This document shows positions 10,169 through 21,214 of a stretch of 64,000 nucleotides of DNA, piece by piece. The DNA is taken from the NCBI GenBank assembly GCA_023105745.1, contig JALGQZ010000009.1, forward strand, positions 7,476,937 through 7,540,936, written 5' to 3'. The notes under the pieces were generated by a model, which was given only the letters and a program-made list of their open reading frames with translations, was not told the DNA's origin and made no database searches. A program made the position numbers and the translations under genes. This stretch comes from Austropuccinia psidii (taxonomy: Eukaryota; Basidiomycota; Pucciniomycetes; Pucciniales; Sphaerophragmiaceae). Position 1 is the first letter of the stretch. Every line of letters starts with the position of its first letter.

Positions 10169-10718
10169 TCTTCTATCTTTTGCCTTTTTGCGTGGTTTAT
10201 TATAATTGAATCACCACAAACCCTTATTTTTGGTGTGTTTTACATATTCAAACACAATAAGCCATTAATATATTCCTTTTTTAATTAACTAAGGGCACCT
10301 CTTACTGTAAAACCAACAGTGGAGGTGTGGTTGGGTACATTGTTAACTTCAATTACCCTCTTACATAACCACTTTTTCAGATTATACTTTCTAATCACCA
10401 GTTAAGCTGTGAGATAATGGTATACAAACAGTGTACCAGATATCTGTAAGCTGTATTTCTGACGTGGAATCGCCAATTAAATTACACTGTCATAATACAA
10501 TGGAATAATATAGAAATATATTTCACAGAGGCCACTATTAGACGTGCAAACAGCATTTAAGGAGTCTTAACTGACCATAAGCCCTCTTTCTCCTTTCTGA
10601 TGCAGTGGAAGAAAACTACCTCCCACTTGAGACCCAGTCACAGTCCAACACACCAGTGGAAACCTCAGAACCAGAGGGTAGCAATGGTAAAGGAAAGAGG
10701 CACAGTGAAGGCCTTATC
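10169..10718 (+). other. Leader of C resumed, with first coding exon
   Basis: The first 430 bp are non-coding. From 10606 a frame opens after a pyrimidine-rich CAG acceptor and encodes EENYLPLETQSQSNTPVE and onward, rich in S, T and E. It runs into TTATC, the target site of B, and continues in the same frame at 20321 once one copy of TTATC is dropped. B therefore landed inside the accessory gene of C. The frame meets TGA soon after 20370. Confidence 0.6.
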
Positions 10719-12547
10719 TGTAAGGTGTGGATATGAAACTTTGATTAAAAATCAAGTACTTTTCCTGTCCTCAAAATTTGTATAAGGTAAAAATCAATTA
10801 AAAATAGTAAAGAATATTATTTTTAAGAGAAAACACGCCAATTTTATTGTTTATAACTTTATTAGTATAAAACCATAATATTATAAAAAAATTTTTTTTT
10901 ACCAACAATAAAAATTTATCCAAAAAATACTCTACAAGAGATATTTTAAGGCTACAAAAGAAATTTCTTCAAGAGCAATTTCAATTGGAATTAATTGAGC
11001 AAAGAACTGCAGGCAATTAATTAAAGAACAAAGTCTTTAAAAAGAATATTAAAGAGAAAACACACCCAAAAGTGACCAGAGTGAATTTGGAAACAAAGTG
11101 ACAAAGTTAACAGTGATGAAAGATGCTTTAATTCACTTTTGGGGTGGTTCAGGGGTAAAAATGATTATAAGAGTTACAAACAATGATTATAATGATTTTT
11201 TCACGTGGTTAAAAGGTTCAAAATGATATAAAAAAGGTGGTTGGAATCTTTTATTGATTGGTTTAACAGTTTTAAACTAATTAATAAAAGGAAAAGATTC
11301 TAACATGAAGAGAAAAGAGGGGCAAAGAAGACATTCTTTTATAGCCATCAATTCTCTTACTCCAAAAGTAAAATTTACTCTTTTCAGTCGTTAAAAACAG
11401 TCTGACAACAGAAAAGCCAATTATGGCATCATTGAACCCTGGTTTAGACCAAAAAAGGGCTGGTTTAAGCCATTTTTAGCCATTTTAGACCCTTAAATCA
11501 GCCATCACTATAGCAATGCCAGGCCTAGAGCCTTCAAAACACGTCAGAATGTGTGTAAGAGACGTAGAAACCAGTTAAAACTGTTTTTACTATGATTGTT
11601 TCATCTTAAGGGTAGTTTTACCCTCTTGGCAACAGCTAAACCTACCCCAGTTGGTATCAAAACCTCATCATCAATTGAGTCCACAGACCCTGTAGCTCAA
11701 TTCCAGGCCAAAAGTGATGAACGTTTGCGTGAAATTTGAAATCCCATGCCTCTCAGCAAGGATTTTGGGGGTCTAGCTCCCCCTTAGAGCTAGAGTTCCT
11801 TTTCCCCCCAATTTTAATCTTTCCAATTTATTTTTTCCTTTAATTCCTCATCATGTATTATACTTATAATTTACATATGTAATTCAATTGAATTGTACAG
11901 TAAAATACAGTAATAATTCATTCCTCATATGTAAATCAATGTTCACTTATGTAGTACACGCGCACATTTTGACATTTCAATTGAATTCAATTGAAAATAC
12001 TTCAATTCCTCATAACTTCTAAACTAAACACAACACCTCAATTTTAACACAAAAATTGATGGTTAACACCACATGTGGTGCAAATTAAATTTAAGTTTTA
12101 AGGATTTTCAAATTTTGTATTGAAAATACTAAAAACTTAATTTAAGCTTATTTAGAGTTGAGTTACAAGAATTTCACTCAGAGGTGACCCCACCTGATTT
12201 TTTATGAGGAATCCAATGGTGAAATAATTCTTATGTGTTTATTTATTGGATAAAAAGTTATAATAATTTTTATTTAACTTTTTTCCAATTTTATTTATTT
12301 TTTCACAATTTTGTTAAAATTTCATTTTTACTTAATTTTTTCAAGTATAAATTTAATTTTATAGTTACAAAATTTAATGTATTTTTATTCTTAAATTGTA
12401 ATTAATTTTTTTATTTTTAATATAATTTTATATTTTTATTTTCATTTTTATTTTAATAATATAAATAAATTTATTTTATTTATATTAATATGTTATTGTT
12501 GTATTTGTGGTCTTTTTTGGTACATGAAATTACCTCTAAGGCTCACA
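10719..12547 (-). repeat. 3' LTR of element B (1829 bp)
   Basis: On the plus strand it begins TGTAAGGTGTGG and ends AAGGCTCACA. It is the downstream LTR of a leftward element because the purine tract abuts it at 12548. Palindromes are at 11975-11996 and around 12066-12081. It differs from the right LTR by scattered substitutions and short changes in A/T runs. Confidence 0.96.
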
Positions 12548-12566
12548 TTCCCTCCCCCTAAAAAAG
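12548..12566 (-). other. Polypurine tract, element B
   Basis: The minus strand reads CTTTTTTAGGGGGAGGGAA directly before the 3' LTR. Such tracts prime plus-strand DNA synthesis in LTR elements. The equivalents in C, G, L and J lie in the same place. Confidence 0.8.
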
Positions 12567-12570
12567 AATA

Positions 12571-15500
12571 TTACTTTGTAATATTTGTATTTCTAGTGTG
12601 TCTGAATCTCCTGAGGAGTTTGGTAGCTTCTGGTATAACTTTTTCTTCTAACCATTCATCTTCACAAGTTGGGTCACTGTACCTAACAAGGTATTCCCTT
12701 ACTTTCTTGGTTCTTAATTTCCTTTCTTTAAGAACTTTGGTAATTTTCTTAATACCAGATGTCTCAATAGGAGGTATAACTTGGGGAACTTTGTTCCTCA
12801 AGGGAAATTTCTCAGCATCACTAGATTTATATGGCTTCACTAAGCTCACTGGAAATGTAGGATGCTTATTACTAAGTTCTTCAGATAACTCTACTTCAAC
12901 AGAATTGTCTCCATGGAGGGCTTTAATAACAAAAGGTCCTGCAAAGGAGTGTTTGAGCTTCTTACATCCTTTGATGTTATTGAAGTTGGTGGTGGATACT
13001 AGTACTAAATCTCCTGCCTTGAAATCTGGAGTGGCGTGAGATTTGTCCCATTTATCTTTAGCATATGCAAATGAGTCTTCCATGCATCTTACTGCATGCC
13101 TTCTGGCTCTGTCTAGCATTCCTTTGAAGCTGGAAGCTGTAGGAGGTATCTCAACCAAATCTTTCCTCAAAGAATCTTGGGGTAGTTTGAGATTCCATCC
13201 TTTTTCCAGAATAGCAGAAGTCTCATTGGTACTGGCATGAATGGATGTTTTGTATGCCAGTTCCAGTGCAGGAAGAAGAGTAAACCAATCATGGGTGAAA
13301 CCATCACTATCTTTAAATTCAAGGCCATATGCACAGAATCTTCTCACCATATCTTCTAAGGTTTGAATCATTCTTTCAGCCAGACCATCAGTTTGTGGGT
13401 GGTAGGCTGTGGAGAAGGATAATTTTGTCCCAAATAGTTGGTGAAGATTTGTCCACAGTTCTGAGGTGAATTTAGGATCTCTGTCACTAATGATATTTGT
13501 AAATATGCCAGTCCATGATACTACTCTATTCCATATTAGAAGAGCTGTATCCATGGCTGTATCATCTTTGTGGCATGGTAAAAAGATTGGAGTTTTACTG
13601 AACCTGTCTACAATTACTAGGCAAGCATTATAACTTCTGTCACCACCTGGTGGTAGTCCTGTTACCCAATCCATATGGACAATTTCCCAAGGTCTGCTGG
13701 GTTCTTGGATTTTTATCATATTTCCAAGTCTCTTGCCAGTGGATTTGTTTGCTTTTTGACATCTGTCACAGGTTTTGCAATACTCTGTCACTTCCTTTTG
13801 CCACATTGGCCACCATATAAAGGTCTCTACCTTTTCTTTTGTTCTGTCTTCAGACAGATGTCCTGAAAAGGGGCTGTCATGGCATTCTTTCAGCACAAGA
13901 TTGATTAGTGACCTGTCCACAACTGTCATAACACATGTGTGTTTTGTTCTGTGGTAAATTATACCATCCAGTAGGTGAAATCTTCCTTCATCATAAGATT
14001 TTTTCCATACTTCATCCAAGGCATGTGTAAGAGAGTTGTCTTTACAGTCCTTGTTAAGTAATTGGCATAAGATGCTACAATTCTTATCTTGAGTGTAACT
14101 GTTTCTGACTTCTTCAAAGAAGGTGGTGTTTAAGTCTGTAACACTTATCCCTTCTATTGGAATTTGTGGAGAGGCTTCTTCTGGTACATAAGCAGGATTA
14201 TCAATATCATTTGGTAATGGCCATCTGCTTAGTCCATCTGCATTTTTATGAATATTGCCATGTTTGTGAACAATAGTCATATTGCCCCTATATTCTTGTA
14301 TGGCTATTTGCCATCTAAGCATATGTCTGTTGGGTGTTTTCATGTTCAGAAGTGATTTAACAGCAGTACAATCTGTTATCACTTCAAAGACGCATCCCTC
14401 TAGAAAGTAATTGAGCTTTTCTAGAGCCCACACAAAGCATAAACACTCCATCTGACTTGCTCCATATCTGGCTTCAGTTGGTTTGATTTGCCTAGATATG
14501 AAACATGTGGGTCCTTCTACAGGTTTATCATTTATGATCTGAACTTGGTGAAGTGCAGCACCTAGCCCCTCTCCTGATGCATCAATATAAAGGTTAAAGG
14601 GCAGCTTAAAGTCTGGCCTCAGTAAGAGTGGAGCAGTGGTCAAGGCTTGTCTCAAAGATTCAAAGGCTTTTACTCTGTCAACTGTCATTTCAAAGATTGT
14701 GTCTTTGTCACATAGCTTATAAAGAGGTCTTGCTATGGATGCAAAATCTTTAATGTGTTGCCTGTAATACCCTGCAAAACCCAAAAATGACTGAATTTCT
14801 TTTTTGTTTTGAGGCATGGGTTTAAGCAATACTTCTGCAACTTTGTTTATGTCAATTCCAAGAGATAAACCAGATACTACATGCCCTAGTGCTTTAAGCT
14901 CTTTAAATCCAAAATGGCATTTCTTTAAAGAAATTTTCATATTGACAGATTGAATTTTTGTCAAAACCCTGGACAATCTGGACATATGTTCTTCCCAAGT
15001 TTTGGAGCAGACTATAATTTCATCAATGTAAATGATTAACCATCCTTCTGAAAGTTCTTCAGGGAAGATTTCATTCATCATTCTTTGGAAGTGTGAAGGT
15101 GCATTTTTGATACCAAAGGGCATTCTTAAATATTCATAAACTCCACAATGAACAATGATTCTCAAATACTTCCTTGCTCTTGGTGTCATTTCAGCTTCAT
15201 TTAAGTGTTTAGACTTGAATTTCTCTAACTCTAAGTTGACTGGTGATACTTTGTTTACTGTAATTTGTCTTTTAAATGGTAAAAAGGCAAATATTTGGCG
15301 CTTATTGTCTCCAATAGTAAAGTATCTGTCTTTGTTATTATGCAAATCTACCCCATACATGATTAAATAGTCATTTCCCAATATGAAATGGGTACTAGAG
15401 CAATTTTCCATAACAACAAATTCAACGGTGATTCTTAAATTTCCATTGATATGTGGAAATATGACACTAGTCTCAAATATTCCCAATGCTTTCATTGGGT

Positions 15501-16521
15501 TACTTGCACTATTGAATTTTATGCCATCAATTGGCAACAATTGATCTTCAAAGTTTGGTACACAAGGTTTAAGAAAAGATTTACCAACACAAGAGCAGAA
15601 GGCTCCTGGGTCAAGCAAAGGTTTAGTGGGTTTGTTGTCAATCACCACTTCTGTTATACAGGAGTTACCAGCTGTATAACCTTTTCCTCTGTTTGGTTTG
15701 GTTTTCATGAGTTGTGCATCTTGGATTTTTGATAAATCAAGTTGACCATTGCTTAATTGTGGCAAGTGGGAATAAGATTCCATGATGTCAAAAGTGGCAT
15801 TGATATTTTCTATATCTTTTGAATATTCAGAAAGTATGGACGACTTGTCATATGAATTTTCTTCAATTATGCCATCTTTTTCAATATCAGGTTCTTTTTC
15901 AACATCAATTTCATTGATTTTCCCTCTTTTTGGACATGTATTGGCTAAATGGGTGGTGCGTTGGCAAATATGGCACTTTCTGACTGTATCTGCAGATTTC
16001 TTTTTAATATTATTAGAGTTTTCTTTGGGGTTTTTGTCCACAGAATCCTTCCAAGGTTTATTAAACCTTGTCTTGAGACTCACCCTACTGGAACCAATTC
16101 TGGTTCTTGTGGTTACTTCCTCTAATATATTGATAATGTCTTCTGCTGAAGATTGTTCAGTAGTCCACCTCTTGACAGCATGCTCTAAGTCACCTCCACA
16201 TTGTCTTGGAATTTTTCTATGAATCATAAATTCTGACATGTCAGGATATGATGCTGTTAATCTGTCTTTTTGTTGACAAAACCATGGTAAGGCTTTGTCT
16301 TTATCAGCATTAAATTTGGTGGATTCAAAGGCTGTTTCAACTTTAAACCTCCAAGCATCATTGGCCCATTTGTTGACAATTTGGGTTTTCCACCATGTCC
16401 AACTTTGGTGTCCATGTGCTTGTCTTAATTTGATATACCATCTGTGAGCTGATTTGGTAAACAAGGTGTTAAACCTGGCTGTCACCAATCTGTCTGGTAG
16501 TTCAAAATCTTCTTTTATCAT
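12571..16521 (-). pseudogene. pol: Gag-Pol polyprotein of element B (1316 open codons)
   Basis: A single open frame. Residues 1-180 are capsid-like Gag. A CX2CX4HX4C zinc knuckle is at C183-C196. The protease site is at 304-307 but reads DPGA, not D(S/T)GA. RT is truncated: at about residue 445 the sequence jumps from LNEAEM to [10 protein letters not shown], losing the fingers and the first catalytic Asp. The YxDD box reads YIDE (498-501). RNase H keeps D647, E692, D717 and D762. Integrase keeps H881, H888, C918, C921 and the D951, D1013, E1049 triad. A chromodomain-like tail is at about 1255-1310. Upstream, the same frame is cut off by TAA at 16542-16540. The missing RT block means it cannot be autonomous despite the long open frame. 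Confidence 0.93.
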
Positions 16522-16539
16522 GTCAATACCTCTGATAAA

Positions 16540-18016
16540 TTACATATGGTCATATTCTCCTTCACCACTGAAGTGAGGCCATTCCTTAAGTTTTGTAACT
16601 TCTTTTAATAGTGCTTGGCCCATTGATGGTTCCAAGTTATGAAAAGAAGTAGAAAATTCATCTTTTAACTGTGAATTTTCACCATCCAATACTTGTGGAT
16701 TGGGAATTCTTGCACCCTCATTCTGGTTCAGAGGTGTGGACATCCTTTGCAAGGTGTTTAGCAGTTGTTCAATATCATTCATTTTACTGTTGTTACACCT
16801 TTGAGAATTTTTTAACTCATGTTTTAAGCTTTGTATAGAGTCTATGACATTCTTTTTATGTTCATCCTCTTTATATGTGAGTTCATTCCATAGCTCTGTT
16901 TGTTTAGTATTATCAGATATAACTTCATTTAATTTCATTGTTAATTTTGATATTTCCTCTTCTGAGGTATCAAAATCCTTTTTCAAGGCAATTGTATTTG
17001 TCTTTACTTCAGCAAATGCTTTTGAAATATTATCCAGAGTCTTTTTATTGTCCTCTTTGATAGTACTGAAGGCATGTTTTATTCTTGTTTCAATTATGTC
17101 ATCAATATTGAGTTTAAAATATTTTTCTTTTAATTCTTTAATAATGGCAGATTGTTCATTTATCTTAATGCCAAAAGAATTATCATCATTGGCAGTTTTA
17201 ATTGTTTTTAAAACTTTTTCAAAACACATAAGTGTTTCATTCATTTGGCACAGGCTCAGGTTGTTTGTCATAATGTTGTTACAAATGAAAGATGTTTTTT
17301 CACGTCATTTATAGCATCATACAACTCTGGGATGGAATCAAATATATCAGAAATCATTTCTGGAACTTTAATCTGGCTTCTCCTTCTTTTGTAATTCCAT
17401 CATGGTTCTGGCCATCTGAAATACATTTTCCATGGCATCCTGCTGAATCTTTGGGATCCTGTAGCCCTGGCTGTAAGGCTTTGGGGCTTGTGCCTTCCCT
17501 TTGCCCTTGTTTGGAGGTTGTGGCTGCTTTTTCACATTGAAAATGCTGCTGCTGGCCACAGGGGCTGTTTTTGGCACTTGTTTTGGAGGTGGAGGGTTGT
17601 TTTTCCTCCATTCTGCTGTTAAGAGCATCATATTCTTCTTTTCCATCAATGGATGCCATCCATTGAGTAACTTGCAAGTGTTGGGATGTCCCAGGAATTT
17701 ACTTACAGTTAGGTATGAATTCATGCAGTTTGTCCACAGATCTGCAAGGATCTGGTACTCTTTGTACAGAAGTGCATTGTTGTAGGCCTTCTGGCTGGCT
17801 TTGTAAATGTCCACTGAGGCTTTTTGTGGCGGTGTCAGCTCTTTTTGAAGGTCAAATAGTGTCATCAGCTTCAGAATTGGACAATTTATTGTTGTGGAAG
17901 TCTTTTACTGACCCTTGTCCTTCTGTATCTGATTGGCTTCTGCCATAATCACTTCTATGACCTTTTTGGGAGCTGCTTGAGGGTTTATAGCTTGCTCCTG
18001 ATCTGGTTGAAGGCAT
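16540..18016 (-). pseudogene. gag: Gag N-terminal part of element B (frame 1), broken
   Basis: Starts at ATG 18016 (MPSTRSGASY, as in A) and stops at TGA 17854-17852. The frame is open again over 17677-17400, with GQQQHFQ-type low complexity. A 1-nt deletion near 17377 and a 17-bp deletion near 17303, both relative to A, shift it. From 17271 it is open through the coiled-coil segment (NNLSLCQMNETLMCFEKVL) to TAA 16542-16540, where A-family relatives suggest a Glu codon. Downstream is the Gag-Pol frame in phase. In A the same interval is nearly intact, so these breaks belong to this copy. Confidence 0.8.
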
Positions 18017-18263
18017 ATTTATTATTAAAAAGGTTTAAAATGGTAATTTTGCGTCAAAAACTCACTATTTGCCAAATTTTTAGCTCTCTGAAGGGTATTA
18101 ATTATATCCAAGTTAATTAATTCAGAGGTTATTGGCTCAGGTCGGTTATTTTGAGTCACAATAACAGTGCTATTATGGTCTGAAATCACAGTGCTTGCAG
18201 GAATAATACTGGTAACTGTTGAGGCTGTTTCAATTTTTTCTTGTCTTACCACATTGTCAGACA
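17354..18263 (-). pseudogene. Accessory (pre-gag) protein of element B, spliced, frame 2
   Basis: Exon 2 (18263-18066) encodes SDNVVRQEKIETAS. Exon 3 (18002 downward) opens QEQAINPQAAPKKVIEVIM, meets TAA at 17907-17905, then is open from MTLFDLQKELTPPQKAS through KFLGHPNTCKLLNGWHPLME and the basic PNKGKGKAQAPKP tail. A 1-nt deletion relative to A ends the frame early at 17368. The corresponding stop in A overlaps a Gag Met as ATGA, and the same string occurs here at 17357-17354. Function unknown; conserved in A, C, G and J. Confidence 0.6.
18003..18065 (-). other. Candidate intron 2 of element B (63 nt)
   Basis: GTGAGT at 18065 and CTTCAACCAG ending at 18003, phase 1, joining AAT A to AT CAG. 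It contains the Gag start ATG (18016-18014). It is homologous to the 64-nt candidate in A (which has GTAAGT), with no length pattern suggesting coding constraint. Confidence 0.55.
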
Positions 18264-18339
18264 CTAAAATCAATGAAAAAGCCAAATAATTAAGTAAAAA
18301 AAGGTTATTTCAAAAAAGAAATAAAAATTAGAGCTTCAC
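18264..18339 (-). other. Candidate leader intron 1 of element B (76 nt)
   Basis: ATTATAA then GTGAAG at 18339, and a T-rich stretch ending GATTTTAG at 18264. Splicing would join A to TGTCTGACAATG and create the ATG of the leader exon. The unspliced ATG (18285) is inside the intron. Confidence 0.5.
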
Positions 18340-18471
18340 TTATAATATGAAAAAAAATTATTTTTTATTGATTTTTTGAATTATAAGTATTTTTCATATG
18401 TTTTTTAAATTTTTCAATATAAGAAAAAAGATTAAAAAAGAGTGAAAAAATATGTCACAGGTAAAATATCA

Positions 18472-18487
18472 CGGCTGGGCCCCCAAA
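18472..18487 (-). other. Primer-binding site, element B
   Basis: The minus strand reads TTTGGGGGCCCAGCCG right after the 5' LTR, identical to A. The primer tRNA is not assigned. Confidence 0.8.
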
Positions 18488-20315
18488 TGTAAGGTGTGGA
18501 TATGAAACTTTGATTAAAAATCAAGTACTTTTCCTGTCCTCAAAATTTGTATAAGGTAAAAATCAATTAAAAATAGTAAAGAATATTATTTTTAAGAGAA
18601 AACACACCAATTTTATTGTTTATAACTTTATTAGTATAAAAAAATAATATTATAAAAATTTATTGTTTTACAAACAATAAAAATTTATCCAAAAAATACT
18701 CTACAAAAAATATTTTAAGGCTACAAAAGAAATTTCTTCAAGAGCAGTTTCAATTGGAATTAATTGAGCAAAGAACTGCAGGCAATTAATTAAAGAACAA
18801 AGTCTTTAAAAAGAATATTAAAGAGAAAACACACCCAAAAGTGACCAGAGTGAATTTGGAAACAAAGTGACAAAGTTAACAGTGATGAAAGATGCTTTAA
18901 TTCACTTTTGGGGTGGTTCAGGGGTAAAAATGATTATAAGAGTTACAAACAATGATTATAATGATTTTTTCACGTGGTTAAAAGGTTCAAAATGATATAA
19001 AAAAGGTGGTTGGAATCTTTTATTGATTGGTTTAACAGTTTTAAACTAATTAATAAAAGGAAAAGATTCTAACATGAAGAGAAAAGAGGGGCAAAGAAGA
19101 CATTCTTTTATAGCCATCAATTCTCTTACTCCAAAAGTAAAATTTACTCTTGTCAGTCGTGAAAAACAGTCTGACAACAGAAAATCCAATTATGGCATCA
19201 TTGAACCCTGGTTTAGACCAAAAAAGGGCTGGTTTAAGCCATTTTTAGCCATTTTAGACCCTTAAATCAGCCATTACTATAGCAATACCAGGCCTAGAGC
19301 CTTCACAGCACGTCAGAATGTGTGCAAGAGGCGTAGAAACCAGTTAAAACTGTTTTTACTATGATTGTTTTATCTTAAGGGTAGTTTTACCCTCTTGGCA
19401 ACAGCTAAAACTACCCCAGTTGGTATCAAAACCTCATCATCAATTGAGTCCACAGACCCTGTAACTCAATTCAAGGCCAAAAGCGATGAACTTTTGCGTG
19501 AATTTTGACATCCCACGCCTGTCAGTAAGGAATTTGGGGGTCTAGCTCCCCCTTAGAGCTAGAGTTCCTTTTCCCCCCAATTTTAATCTTTCCAATTTAT
19601 TTTTTCCTTTAATTCCTCATCATGTATTATACTTATAATTTACATATGTAATTCAATTGAATTGTACAGTACAATACAGTAATAATTCATTCCTCATATG
19701 TAAATCAATGTTCACTTATGTAGTACACGCGCACATTTTGACATTTCAATTGAATTCAATTGAAAATAATTCAATTCCTCCTAACTTCTAAACTAAACAC
19801 AACACCTCAATTTTAACACAAAAATTAATGGTTAACACCACATGTGGTGTGAATTAAATTAAAGTTTTGAGGATTTTCAACTTTTGTATTGAAAATACTA
19901 AAAACTTAATTTAAGCTTATTTAGAGTTGAGTGACAAGAATTTCACTCAGAGGTGACCCCACCTGATTTTTTATGAGGAATCCAATGGTGAAATAATTCT
20001 TATGTGTTTATTTATTGGATAAAAAGTCATAATAATTTTTATTTAACTTTTTTCCAATTTTATTTATTTTTTCACAATTTTGTTAAAATTTCATTTTTAC
20101 TTAATTTTTTCAAGTATAAATGTAATTTTATACTTACAAAATTTAATGTATTTTTATTCTTAAATTGTAATTAATTTTTTTATTTTTAATATATTTTTAT
20201 ATTTTTATTATTATTTTTATTTTAATAATATAAATAAATTTATTTTATTTATATTAATATGTTATTGTTGTATTTGTGGTCTTTTGGGTACATGAAATTA
20301 CCTCTAAGGCTCACA
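18488..20315 (-). repeat. 5' LTR of element B (1828 bp)
   Basis: Plus-strand ends TGTAAGG and GGCTCACA. The inner end adjoins the PBS and the outer end adjoins the target duplication TTATC. The 22-bp palindrome lies at 19744-19765. The promoter and transcription start should lie here, but I could not place a TATA box with confidence in such AT-rich sequence. Confidence 0.96.
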
Positions 20316-21189
20316 TTATCACAGCAAAGAAGTGGACACAAATTGCCACTCAGAGGAATAGAAAACCATGAACCCTGCATCAATACAAGGTAAACCAAAC
20401 TTAACAACTTGTACAGGGAAGATTACAGTCATTAAACCAGTTGTAACCTCTAAAGGTAAATTGCAAAAAAGAAGCAGACAACAAATTTTTACAAGGCACA
20501 GTCACAGATAAATACGCTAAGAATATAAAGTTTTGGACTGCTTGCAAACACTGATATGTCACCTGTACACCTCAGATACTTTGGTTTCCAAAGGCACCTT
20601 CCAGAGGACAGAGAATGCTTTTCCAGAACCTGAAGACCTGGAAGATGACACCTTGGACACAGTGGTGGATGGAAAGACATTGAGGGAAATCATACCCACT
20701 CTGACATTCACATTCCATTTCAACAGAAACCTCAAACCAGAGGATTGGAAGGATATGGATCAAGTTCTTCAGCTCCACCAACTCCTCAAAGACCTTTTTA
20801 AATAGAGCATGGACAACAAGAGGTTCAACCTGGCATGCCACTGGGCAGAGCTTGGAGCAAGTTGCCAGAACATCTGTCGCAAAGAGATAGACTCCAGAGA
20901 CCTTATGGTAATCACCAAAGGTTGGAATCCCACCAGGAAGTTCATACTCCTTGAGTTGAGGGAAAACAGGATAAGGGAGAATCAAGCCACTATCCAAGTA
21001 ATAGAAGAAAAACTGACCCAGACAGGGAATGCTCAGATTCCTTCAGGCTCACAAGGAGCAGGCCAAATCGGCTCTCCAGTGGCTTCACACCATTCAAAAA
21101 CTAACAGATCAAGGGCAAAAACAAGACCTCTTTCAACCAAAGGCATAGAGAGTAAGACCCAAAGATCCAGAAGATGTTGGATTTGTTGA
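20316..21189 (+). pseudogene. Accessory (pre-gag) protein of element C, main exon
   Basis: Continues the first exon interrupted by B. After candidate intron 2, frame 1 runs from DTLVSKGTFQRTENAF through FHFNRNLKPEDWKDMDQVLQ (stop TAG at 20803-20805), then NKRFNLACHWAELG, NICRKEIDSRDLMVITKGWN and on to CWIC and TGA at 21187-21189. The KGWNP motif and the LG/C spacing before it align with LLNGWHP of A and B, and the same sequence is in G. The end is a polar, charged tail. Several stops and shifts make this copy inactive. Confidence 0.6.
20508..20575 (+). other. Candidate intron 2 of element C (68 nt), decayed donor
   Basis: In G the donor reads AAAG/GTAAAT; here the same place reads CACAG/ATAAAT, so GT has become AT. 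The acceptor is CACCTCAG at 20575, with CTGAT 25 nt upstream as a good branch-point match. Joining the exon-end G to AT gives GAT in phase 1 and opens DTLVSKG. An ATG for the overlapping frame (MSPVHLRYFG) lies inside at 20556. Confidence 0.5.
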
Positions 21190-21214
21190 AATAAGTGCAT
21201 AAGAACCAGAAATT

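Larger units (their letters stand above)
8192..10605 (+). other. Candidate leader intron 1 of element C, now containing solo LTR D
   Basis: Exon 1 ends ATTATAA before GTGAGT at 8192, the same exon end as in A and B. The acceptor is a long pyrimidine tract ending GATGCAG at 10605. Joining the exon-1 A to TGGAAG would create ATG GAA in frame with the first coding exon. Without LTR D and one target copy the intron is 574 nt. A second acceptor, TTTCTCTTTTTTAG at 8245, would give a 54-nt intron but creates no ATG. Confidence 0.4.
10719..20315 (-). mobile_element. Element B: complete Ty3/gypsy chromovirus, 9597 bp
   Basis: Two LTRs of 1829 and 1828 bp flank a 5940-bp internal region, and the whole is flanked by TTATC (10714-10718 and 20316-20320). 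The PBS adjoins the right LTR and a purine tract adjoins the left one, so transcription is leftward. Gene order is leader exon, accessory frame, Gag, protease, RT, RNase H, integrase, chromodomain. The LTRs differ at a few percent of positions by eye. The polyprotein is mostly open but carries inactivating changes: an RT deletion, an altered protease site and stops in the Gag region. Confidence 0.97.

Noticed and set aside
10600..10785. 61-codon frame across the left end of B
   Set aside because: It reads from C sequence into the LTR of B in a frame other than that of the C exon; a chance junction frame.
12571..16521. Intact, active polyprotein in B because of its 1316-codon length
   Set aside because: The RT fingers and first catalytic Asp are deleted, the protease reads DPGA and the palm box YIDE.
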